NCBI GenBank assembly: GCA_943736015.1
Contig: OX031056.1
Location: 71,513,277-71,577,276, forward strand
Reading direction: 5' to 3'
DNA length: 64,000 bases
From: Tridacna crocea
Lineage: Eukaryota > Mollusca > Bivalvia > Cardiida > Cardiidae
In this document: piece after piece, positions 23,031 through 32,700 of the stretch
Layout of the letters: each line of letters opens with the position of its first letter
How positions within the stretch are numbered: position 1 is the first letter of the stretch
Program-made: the position numbers and the translations under genes
Notes under the pieces: generated by a model
Seen by the model: the letters and a program-made list of their open reading frames with translations, nothing else
Told to the model about the DNA's origin: nothing
The model's database searches: none

Positions 23031-23963
23031 CTAGGTTGGAGATCGAACACTCCATATCCCAGTCTGAGCGGAACTTTGTTCACCAGCACTGTCTCTACAA
23101 TACAAAATAGTCCGAAATGCCTTTCGGAACTCTTCACTCCTGTATCCATACACAACCCAGTTTAGGGCCGAGTTGAATACACCAGGTATGAGCATAAGTC
23201 GTCGAACTAACTGCAGCCTTGGAGTTTCGTAAAATGTTATCACCACAATTAGGCACGTGTAAGGCAGCCAACATATGGCAAACAATCCAAAAATGATTAT
23301 CATCGTTTTCAGGTGGTTCAAATCTCGTTTTTGAGTTGTATTGATACTCATATCCCCGCCTATAGATGTCGCTGATGCCTTTCTCAGTGCTATTTTTACC
23401 ACGATGACGTAAAGAACTGTGTTTGTGACGTTGACAACAACAAGCATCCAATTATTAAACGTCATGTATCCACTCGCCCAGACGTCGTCACTCACACACT
23501 CAATTGACCCATTTTTCGGGTAGTTGTTCCATCCGATGAATGGTATCGCCGAGTCAACTATACTTACAACCCAGATAACTGACATTATAACATACAGCCT
23601 CGTTCTGGATAGATACCGGTGTTTATGTAGAGGAAATACCACAGCAACAAATCTCTCTACAGAGATCAACAGTAAATTCAAGCAAGTGCTTCCTAGGCTT
23701 AAAATAAACACAGCAAGCTTTCCAAGGCAATAATACTTGAGACGTTTTAAACCTGTGATGTCACCAATGATGTCAAAAGGAATCACCACCACGCCAACGA
23801 TTATATCAGCTGCTGCTAAGTTTGCAACCAGTATGTTCATTTTGTTTTGCAACTTCTTATTTTTAGCAATGCTAACGAGAATAAGACAATTTCCAAACAC
23901 TACTGGAATGAGAACAACAGTATACAAAGCGTACCAAGCTGCAAAACCTTCACTCGTCCCCAT
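23031..23963 (-). CDS. Intronless class A (rhodopsin-like) GPCR, orphan, distantly adenosine-receptor-like
   Basis: Single-exon reading frame of 310 residues with seven hydrophobic segments and a very short N-terminus. Class A marks: GN at 24-25 (TM1), LAAAD with Asp53 (TM2), Cys79 and Cys156 for the extracellular disulfide, ERF 103-105 replacing DRY, CWLP 231-234 (TM6), and NWVVY 268-272 replacing NPxxY. SLAAAD-like TM2, AIPF/IPF and PxxGWNN before ECL2 recall adenosine receptors. However, the TM6 Asn that holds adenosine is Ile here, and TM3 lacks the aminergic Asp (3.32 is Phe). So a plasma-membrane G-protein-coupled receptor is clear but the ligand is not. Its 3' end is 1.3 kb from the protease, tail to tail. 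Lineage-expanded intronless receptors of this type are common in molluscs. Confidence 0.93.
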   Translation of the reverse strand: MGTSEGFAAWYALYTVVLIPVVFGNCLILVSIAKNKKLQNKMNILVANLAAADIIVGVVVIPFDIIGDITGLKRLKYYCLGKLAVFILSLGSTCLNLLLISVERFVAVVFPLHKHRYLSRTRLYVIMSVIWVVSIVDSAIPFIGWNNYPKNGSIECVSDDVWASGYMTFNNWMLVVVNVTNTVLYVIVVKIALRKASATSIGGDMSINTTQKRDLNHLKTMIIIFGLFAICWLPYTCLIVVITFYETPRLQLVRRLMLIPGVFNSALNWVVYGYRSEEFRKAFRTILYCRDSAGEQSSAQTGIWSVRSPT

Positions 23964-24603
23964 TTTTTGTGTGTATGCTGCTGAAAACTCCTCTCACTGT
24001 CTTACTGTCGATACTGTGGCTTTTTTAATCCAAAAAATAGCTTGGATCAAAATGGTATATATTTATCTCACAACGGATGTTTCCTTTCTAGATGTCTTTT
24101 GTACACCGAATCTTGATATTCAAGAGTTTGTTTTCCCAAATGGGATTGTGTCAAGCTCTGGCAAAGCGTGATTAAATCCAACTCTGTGATACATTATATT
24201 GTGATGAAAGTCATCACATAAAATTGATGGAATCATACACTCCATTTTGTCCAAATACGGATTAAATCATGAGGTTGAAGCGTCCTTAGACTTGCAAACA
24301 GTTTACAAAAAGCAGAAATTATCGACCAAGGTGAACCTGCTCGGATCTATCTAACACCGTTTTTACCCATCATGGCTTATTGATATTTATCTATTCTATT
24401 CATCTAATATTCAGCACTGGGATACTAATCCATTACATAAGAAAGCATTCTTCCTCCCTGTTGAATATCTTCTTGCTAATATCCAAGATCACCTTCGATA
24501 CCTTTTGTGTTTTTTTTCCTCAAAAGTTTATCTCAGTTTTCTATCATTTTTATCAAGTTTTGGTTAAGTAAAGGTCATCAGCAGAATCAATATTCTACAC
24601 ATG
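23964..24603. other. Upstream region of the GPCR, no clear element
   Basis: AT-rich DNA before the receptor start. I saw no TATA box at a convincing place and no repeat family. Confidence 0.4.
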
Positions 24604-24850
24604 TCTTGCAACCCGCGAAAAAGGGCGTCAGGACATTTGCGTAAAGTGTCGTCTCGGATTAGCCTGCGCAGTTGGCGCAGGCTAATCCGAGACGTCACTT
24701 TACGACTACATCAGATTTTGTGCTACAGTAGACTTGCGCAAAACAGAAAATTACATAAAAACTAAAAGTGTCGTTTCGGATTAGTCTGCGCGGAACACAC
24801 AGGTTGATCCAAGTCGATATTTTACGCAAATGTCCGAATTCGCGTATTGT
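24604..24850. repeat. B-family double hairpin
   Basis: CTTGCAACCCGCGAAAAAGG start. First hairpin GGATTAGCCTGCGC/GCGCAGGCTAATCC, then a spacer with GTAGACTTGCGCAAAACAG and a second decayed hairpin. End CGAATTCGCGTATTG. Confidence 0.8.
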
Positions 24851-25171
24851 AAGCTATATTTGATATATTAAAGTGATAATAAGAATAAGAGCTTGTTTCA
24901 CAATCACTTTGTAATGAGTAAGTTTAATTGTATGAAATATTTCTTGAACTCTTGCAGGGAAAACACATCCATTTGTGACATATGGGCACGACAGAGATCC
25001 ATTAGCGTTTTAACAACGTTGTTGACTTAGTTAAAACAAGCCTTTTCCCATTAGATTCGAAACTAAAGCCGACTGTGCACAACAAGTGTACATGAATCAC
25101 TTAATTCAACCCCTGAACTATCCATACTTTCGTGCTATGCTTATATGGCATGCAGCTCGAAATACATGTAT

Positions 25172-25231
25172 AGGGCATTCGGACATTTGCGTAAAGTGTC
25201 GTCTCGGATCAGACTGGGCAGTCCGCAAATG
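25172..25231. repeat. B-family fragment
   Basis: GGACATTTGCGTAAAGTGTC and GTCTCGGATCAGACTGG only. Confidence 0.7.
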
Positions 25232-25414
25232 CTAGTGATAGAACCGCGCCTTATCATTGATTTCTCATTAAAACTACAACAGAGAGAACGCATTTGATGT
25301 CAAGTAGTCCGATCCTTTTGTCAACAAATTGATGCTCGCCATGAAGTAATAACAATGTCAAAGTTTAGAGAGTGCTGCCCTATGTGGGTAATTGTGTGTG
25401 AAAAGGGGGCCAAA

Positions 25415-25500
25415 TTACATATGCCAAAAAACCTAATTACATATGCCAAAAGCCTAATTACATATGCCAAAAGCCTAATTACATACGCCCAAAGCCTAGA
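25415..25500. repeat. 22-bp minisatellite, four copies
   Basis: CCTAATTACATATGCCAAAA repeats four times with few changes. Confidence 0.85.
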
Positions 25501-25603
25501 TTCAGGTCAGCCTGAGCTGAAGTTGTCCCATGCTTTTTAATGTACATGCCATTTCTTTTAATTTCTCTCATTAATTTATTCACATTTCAATCATTATAAT
25601 TGG

Positions 25604-25832
25604 CTTGCAACACGCAAAAAGGGGCATTCGGGCAATTGCTTAGTCCGGGCAGGCTAATCCGAAACGACACTTTTCATTTTTATGCAATTTTCTGTTTTGC
25701 ACAAGTCTACTGTAGCACAAAATCTGATGTAGTCGTAAAGTGACGTCTCGGATTAGCCTGCGCCAACTGCGCAGGCTAATCCGAGACGACACTTTACGCA
25801 AATGTCCTGACGCCCTTTTTCGCGTGTTGCAA
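25604..25832. repeat. B-family double hairpin, reverse relative to 24604
   Basis: Same parts in opposite order, ending TTTTTCGCGTGTTGCAAG. The first hairpin is shortened. Confidence 0.8.
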
Positions 25833-26077
25833 GACATATAATTTCTTTCTTCGTCCACAACTTTGCAACCCTTGTATTTAGGCCCTGTAACTGAATCTCA
25901 AACTCTCTTTGTGTCTTTTGATCTGAAATATTTCATTCTTTTTATCTTTTGATACAACTTGTCTAAATTAACAGCTGTACCATCGCGACCTTGTATTTTA
26001 CATAAATCATCCTCAAATGGAGCAAATCAAATTGTTCTGCACGAATCTATATATTAATATCCAGAGTGAAAAAAATC

Positions 26078-26308
26078 AACCCTTTTAACAAACAAACCAA
26101 ATTGTTGATCTGGCCCCTATGGAAACTGACTTTGGAAAAACTTGTGGGAAAAGGCGAAAATGCTGGTCATCAGCATTTTCCCCTTTTCCCAAAATATTTT
26201 CTATCCTGTCAAAGAAATAATTTACTCAAATGAGCAATGATATTAGTCTGTCGTCTGCAAAACTTTCCGTTTGAACCAATCTAAATTTCAGTCGTTTGAT
26301 AAAGATGT
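26078..26308. repeat. A-family palindromic MITE
   Basis: TTTTAACAAACAAACC to AGTCGTTTGATAAAGATG around GGAAAAACTTGTGGGAAAAG. Confidence 0.7.
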
Positions 26309-26344
26309 AAGTCACTCACGCTTCATAAGATTCAAATTTCATAT

Positions 26345-26935
26345 TAACACACATATATATGGTCAGTTTACTTTAAATCCTCGTAACTACAGCCTGTTTC
26401 AAGATGTAGTTACGAGGCTTTTGAAGTAAAGCGACGGTATATTGGTGTCATACCGCTGGTATTTTTTTTTGTTCGGGCGGGACTCGAGTAACAGATGAAA
26501 TGCATGGTTTTCTCTTAATATGTTTAGCATTTAAATTGAAAACACACATATATATGGCCAGTTTACTTTAAATCCTCGTATCTACAGCCTATTTCAAGAT
26601 GTATTTACGAGGCTTTTGAAGTAAAGCGACGGTATATTGATGTCATACCACTGTTTTTTTTTTTTTGTTCGGGCGGAACTCGAGTAACAGTTGAAATGCA
26701 TGTTTTTCTCATAATATGTTTAGCATTTAAATTGAAAACACACATATATATGGCCAGTTTACTTTAAATCCTCCTATCTACAGCCTGTTTCAAGATGTAT
26801 TTACGAGGCTTTTGAAGTAAAGCGACGGTATATTGATGTCATACCACTGGTATCTTTTTGTTCGGGCGGGACTCGAGTAACAGATGAAATGCATGGTTTT
26901 CTCTTATTATGTTTAGCATTTAAATTCAAAATATT
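26345..26935. repeat. Three tandem copies of a 195-bp unit with internal hairpin
   Basis: Units start near 26349, 26543 and 26740 with ACACATATATATGG. Each holds CCTCGTAACTACAGCCTG and an inverted GATGTAGTTACGAGG, a poly-T tract, and GTTCGGGCGGGACTCGAGTA. Confidence 0.9.
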
Positions 26936-27469
26936 TGTATTTCAAACGAAGGATAATTAAATACACAAGCAACAGATATGTTTAAATCCTAGTTTTGTGC
27001 TCTATTTGCGAAATTATGGGAGTTCAAACTTGCGCACAAAATCTGTGCGGAACTTTCAACTGGTTTTGTCTTGATCGCCTCTGTAACCAGAGGCGACTAA
27101 TAAAAAAGTAACATCGCCTTTAACGACAGTTATCCGCACTACATTCATGTCTAACTTAAGATGATGAAAGAAACACAGTTTCTAACTGGCGGAGCCATTT
27201 AGTGAGCCAGATGGTTTAGCCTATCAGAAATGGCATTGTTTTGGTGTTTTGAAACTTAGAAAATGTATAGAAATCAGTCTAGGGTTTGTTTCAGTGGAGT
27301 TGGAACACATATACTTGCTTCAAGTTATTTTAAAGGGGGGGAATGACTATGTGTATGAGTCATGATCTGGAAAAAGGGCTTTTAAGGTATTTCCCTGATG
27401 CACCATACAAAGCAAGTCATCACGAAATTCAGCATCTATAGATGCTGGTCCATTGATTTGCAAATATTT

Positions 27470-27551
27470 AACCGATAGCAAAAAGTTTCGATCCGGGTCA
27501 GCCTGCGCGGACAGCGCAGGCTGACCCGAATCGATACTTTTTGCAAATGTG
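27470..27551. repeat. C-family hairpin, intact
   Basis: GATCCGGGTCAGCCTGCGC and inverted GCGCAGGCTGACCCGAATC, within AGCAAAAAG/CTTTTTGC. Confidence 0.85.
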
Positions 27552-27780
27552 TTAACCCATTACCATACAATCCCTACTTTTGACGCCCCTGAGAAAGAAG
27601 CATTTAGAAAACATTGTGGGAAAAGGAGAAAATGCTGATAACCAGCATTTTCTCCTTTTCCCACAATGTTTTCTACCCTTCACAAAACAAATTTCAAATC
27701 TTCAGTCACTTTTATTTTGTCATCTGCAAATGCTTTCAATTTGGACCAGTCTAAAATATTGTCATGTGGTAATGGGTTAA
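27552..27780. repeat. A-family MITE, reference copy
   Basis: 229 bp. Ends are exact inverted copies: TTAACCCATTACCA and TGGTAATGGGTTAA. Core GAAAACATTGTGGGAAAAGG with a perfect mirror. Confidence 0.9.
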
Positions 27781-28164
27781 AACCTCTTTTCACAAAACAT
27801 GGTGCAAATGAAGCCACTCGATGAATTTAGTTCCAACTGTGAATTGTATCCTATTGAAGACCGTTAGGTAACCTGTATGTTACGATTTGCATCGTAATCA
27901 GTTTGGAGTTTTGTTTTATCTTTTACGAGTGCAAGCTTGCGCGCGGGAACCGTTGCTACCTTTTAAACCTTATACATGTTCCTGTACACCTCATATAAAC
28001 ACCGGTTTAACGATATATTTACGAGTAAATTTATCAGAAGCAGTTGTCTATAATTCTGTTTCTTTCCATATGTGTTAGTTTATCCTCTTATAACGTTGAA
28101 AACACCATACAGTTATACAATCAATTATCATGTTATATTCATTCTATATGTGTTGGTTTATTCT

Positions 28165-28556
28165 CATCTTCGCGAGCCAAGGTTACGATCACTACGTGGA
28201 TCTTACCTTGGCTGATTGAGCCCGATTTCGAGATTCCTGCGATGCGCCCTCTATTGGATGATGGTTATTACCTCCTTTACATCATATTTCTAAAAGCCAA
28301 TGAAATATCGTTTTACAAACCGCTTACGAATACACATACGATAAGCAGAGATCCACGTGGGTTTCCATGTTCTACTCGAACGGTAGCGACCTTGTTCTAT
28401 TTTTATCAAAGATGAAATGCTACGAGCGATTTCATTCGTTGCAGTTAGAGCTGGCTGCATCCAATGAAAAAGCGTATCGAGGGAATGTAAAAATCAAGCT
28501 CGATCCGCCAAGGGTAGAGTAGCGTAGTGAATCGTCAGCCTTGGCTTGCGAAGATG
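28165..28556. mobile_element. Non-autonomous DNA transposon, Mutator-like, with 9-bp target duplication
   Basis: 392 bp. Left end CATCTTCGCGAGCCAAGG and right end CCTTGGCTTGCGAAGATG are inverted copies (17 of 18), and similarity continues inward with ACGATCACTACG. Both flanks carry GTTTATTCT (28156-28164 and 28557-28565). The 9-bp duplication suggests the Mutator superfamily; an 8-bp hAT reading is possible. No transposase. Confidence 0.8.
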
Positions 28557-28609
28557 GTTTATTCTATATGTGTCAGGTTATTTTTATGTGAGCTATGAGA
28601 TGGCTCAAC

Positions 28610-28800
28610 GCTTCATCATTTCCCCATGATGCACTTTACAAAGTAAGTCATTTGTCCAACTACCAACTGAATCATGAAGTAAGCTGGTGCTATGACATGC
28701 AAAAAAATACCATAGGAAAAATGTTTTGACCAAGATCAGCCTGCTCGGACTGCGCAGTCTTACCTGGGTCGATACATTTTTCCGGATGCTTTAAACCCCT
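28610..28800. repeat. C-family element, decayed
   Basis: GATCAGCCTGCTCGGACTGC and GGTCGATACATTTTTCCGGA. The upstream part resembles 27368-27470. Confidence 0.6.
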
Positions 28801-29162
28801 TTTTTCAGAGCATGTAATTTTCCTGTTGTTTGTATTTAGTTCGAGCAGCGTGAGAAAATTTGATACGAAGGTCGAGCTTGTTGTCAAAATTTTCTTACAC
28901 AGCGAAAAGTACATACAAGTGACATGGAAAGTTACTACAAAATAATATTCTTTTATTAGTTACGTACAACTTTCAACGACAACAATTTGCAATTACTGAA
29001 ATTTTATTCGAAAACGACAAACAAGATGAGACAATTGATAGTATGGATGGTGGTAATTCGGTTTTCACGAATAGCGGATTAATATTACAGCGTAACATTT
29101 TGACCAATCAGATTGCTACTCAACGCATGGTTAGCCCGTGCGTGAGATACATCATAATATGG

Positions 29163-29420
29163 CTAGTAACACTCGAAAAGGGGCATTCGGATATCCGCAT
29201 AAAGTGTCGTCTCGGATCAACCTGCGCAGTCCGCGCAGGCTGATCCGAAACGACACTTTCCGTTTTTATGTAATTTTCTGTTTTACGAAAGTCTAATGTA
29301 GGATAAAATCTACTGTAGTCGTAAAGTGCCGTCTCGGATTAGCCTGCGCGGACTGCGCAGGCTGATCCGAGACGACACTTTACGAAAACGTCCGAATGTC
29401 CCTTTTCGCATGTTGCAGGC
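29163..29420. repeat. B-family double hairpin, near complete
   Basis: Two hairpins GGATCAACCTGCGCAGTCCG and GGATTAGCCTGCGCGGACTG with mirrors; the end is TTTTCGCATGTTGCAGG. It sits 190 bases before the SLC6 start. Confidence 0.85.
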
Positions 29421-29607
29421 CATATTATATCTGGGACTGTATTTTACTGCGTGTACGGATTATTTTCCTGTCGTGTTTGTTATTTCATTTTATTCAACGC
29501 ATGTATTTTGTCCAGGAAAATTTACTGGTATATTATAAAGTATGATATCGTAATAAGGACAAGTCACTATCGACGGTTTATTCGAAAAGCATCCCGCAAA
29601 TCAAAAC

Positions 29608-29779
29608 ATGGATCATACAAAAGTAAACTCGGAACCAGATGATGACGAAAAATCGAAAAAGGCTGCCGAAACGTCTGGTTTTTCGAACACGGTGAGCTCG
29701 TATGTAACGATACTCGGATATTCGGTGGGAATGTCAGACTTTTGGAGGTTTCCTTTCCTTGTATACAGAAATGGCGGTG
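29608..29779 (+). CDS. SLC6 exon 1 (N-terminus, TM1)
   Basis: Starts at the ATG of MDHTKVNSEPDDD, an acidic and basic cytosolic tail, and runs through TM1 to NGG. The donor is GTAAGT at phase 1. Confidence 0.92.
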
Positions 29780-32700
29780 GTAAGTACATGTATATGATTG
29801 CACTAACTGTAGTAATCGATCCATGTTTGTTTGCTTATTTGTTTGTTTCTTTCTTTCTCTCTGCCGAACCCCGGTAGATCAGTTGGTAGTGTGCAAGACT
29901 TGAGAACACGGGGTCCAGGGTTCGATCCATGACCATGACCCCAGGCTTGGCCAATTCTTTCCGAGGATTGATGATGATCATTGCGACAGGATTCATTCCT
30001 CTCTCACCGCTGATCATTGTTTCGACGATGGTTATGTGAGAAAGTTTAAAAAATTGAGTACGCCGACGAAGTAGAATTTCCCCTCTGAGTGCCCCAATTC
30101 AATGAACACTGACGTCACTCGGAAGTGACGTCACTGAAACCTCGACAATACGTGCTAAAACGTGCAGCTTGGCGCATAAACTTGATGTTAATCTTGATCG
30201 ACGCCGCTACTTTGGATGTTGTGTTGACAGTGTTGTCATGTATACGGGGTTTCCGAGAGGGAAACTACTTTATTTTCGTGGCATATTAAGCACGCGATGT
30301 ACCATTCGGAGCATATTAACTCATTACCAAACGACAATATTTCAGACTGGTCCAATTTGAAAGAATTTGCAGACGACAAAATAAAAGTGACTGAAAATTT
30401 GAAATTTGTTTTGTGAAGGGTAGAAAACATTGTGGGAAAAGGAGAAAATGCTGGTTACCAGCATTTTCTCCTTTTCCCACAATGTTTTCTAAAGGCTTCT
30501 TTCTCAAGGGCGTCAAAAGTAGGGATTGTGTGGTAGATCTAATGGGTTAAGCACCACATATGTGGTGTCCTTGGTCGTGAGGTAGAGCGTCGTCCTCATA
30601 ACCTAAAGGTCCTGAGTTTGATACCCGGGAGCAGATGTCAACTTTGGGATTTTTCATTGGCTGACACATTCGGCGCGAGTACCATGGTGTAGTTCCCAGG
30701 AAGCAGAATCGAGAGAGATTAGTATAATTTGTAAGAACATGTTTCTCAATCGATGCAAATTAAATATGTTTATACTAATTAATTAAGCACAAGATAAATT
30801 TCTTTGCAGTAAAATAATAATAACTTTGAAAACGGCGTTTTACGCTACATATACGATAATGATTTTTTATCCTTATAATCCATCTCTTTGTATAGATTAC
30901 CACATTACCATGACATTAGTTTGTAGATAGTTCATATAAAAAGCAAACTGAGCTAGACGGCTTTGAGAACGATGTAGGACAAGGAGAAAATGATAGTAAC
31001 CAGTATTGGCTCCTTTGTCCCACCGTATCTAATATCCTTTCAAAGACGAATTTAAGTCACACGGAAGCCGCCCGCACTCCCCGCTATTCCATGAATGATC
31101 TGAGTCGTGTAACGTTATTGCTTAATAATCTGTACCATGCATTTAGGAAATATTTCCTTGCTTACTTGTATTTCGTTTTAAATCGTTTTTTTTTTTAGAA
31201 ATCGTCTTAGTTATATTGCGGCTACCAGTGTACGTATCCGTTCCTCTATTGAATTTCTTTACCAGTGCTCAGAACAATATTATTCGATAGCCACCGACTG
31301 CTTTCCCACATCAACATCGTCAAAAAAATGATCAGCGCTTGACGACTCCCATATAAATCCTCGGAAAGAATTATGCTAAGCTGAGATTCGAACCGCGACT
31401 CCCTAATTTCAAGCCCTGTGCGTTATCGACTGAGCTACAGAGGCCGGTGTAATGCAGAGAAATGACCCTCCCCTACAAAATGACCCGGGTCATTATTCTA
31501 CATAGAGAAATGACCACAGAAGTCATTTCACTACGTAGAAGAATGACCCGGGTCATTTTTCTACATAAAAATGATCCTCTGGGGTCATTTCTCTACGTAG
31601 AATAATGACCCGGGTCATTCCTCTACGTAGAGAAATGACCGATTGGTCATTTCGTAGGGGAGGGTCATTTCTGTGCATTACACCGGCTACAGGAAAAATA
31701 TCGATAGACTAGCGAACGCTATCAAGAATGACCCAGATGAAAAAAAAAAAAAACAAAGACCATGCCAGACCGAAATGGACCTTATAACCGGATTGGGCCA
31801 TTTTCTTCTAACCTTATTTAGACCTACAGAGTTTTATTCAAATCCGCTTATTCCACACTCACTAGTCTGTCAGTACTTTCAGTACTTTGATTATGATGGC
31901 AGTTTAACACGAGTGGGCGATATTTGAATTACCAGACCTTAAAAAAAATATAGCACGCTTCATCAGCTCTACGCCATTTGTGAACGGTTGAATTAACCCA
32001 TAACCTGCTTAACAAGTATAATGAAAATTATCAGCCGATAGTGAAAACTCCGAATTGTGCCCTTTCAAAGTTATAGGGGGGGGGGGGGGGGGAATATCAC
32101 CTAAGCGGACACTGTAAATCAAAGATCAGACTGCACATTCTGTGCAGTCTGATCTTGATCTACACTGTCCGCATAAGGTCAGTGAGTGGCTCCTAGCAGC
32201 CTAAGGGTTAAAAGAAATTGGTTGTTGTGGCGCCGCATGAGCGGCGGCACTATATTTTTATTCGCTTTTGGAAAGTATACCTATGGAGGCAGCCATATTG
32301 TTTACTCGGCTTTCAGTCATTTCGTAATAAAATCATTTCCTTATACACACCTATGCTTGTTAATTTGGTCATTTCGTTCTCACTTTGATCATTTTGTACC
32401 AACTTTGGTAATTTCACACCCAGTTTTTGACATCAATTTGGTAATGTAGAACTTACTTTTACTACAATTTTCTTGTGATGTTTGCCGAATGACAACTGCT
32501 TTTTTGTACAGTTCCAATTTAACTTATGTTAAATTTCGTTGAAAAAGGGCTATGATTGTATCTTACCGATATTGTCTCTTTCTTTTCTAAGTTTTTAGTT
32601 GGATTACAATGATTGTTTAGGGAGTCTCAGATATATAATTTCTCACTAATTCCTGTATGAATTTACTTTAGATAATTTGAAATGCTGTAAAGTGCCCTAT

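Noticed and set aside
28044..28415. 123-residue plus-strand frame
   Set aside because: It runs through the end of the Mutator-like element; no protein similarity recognised.
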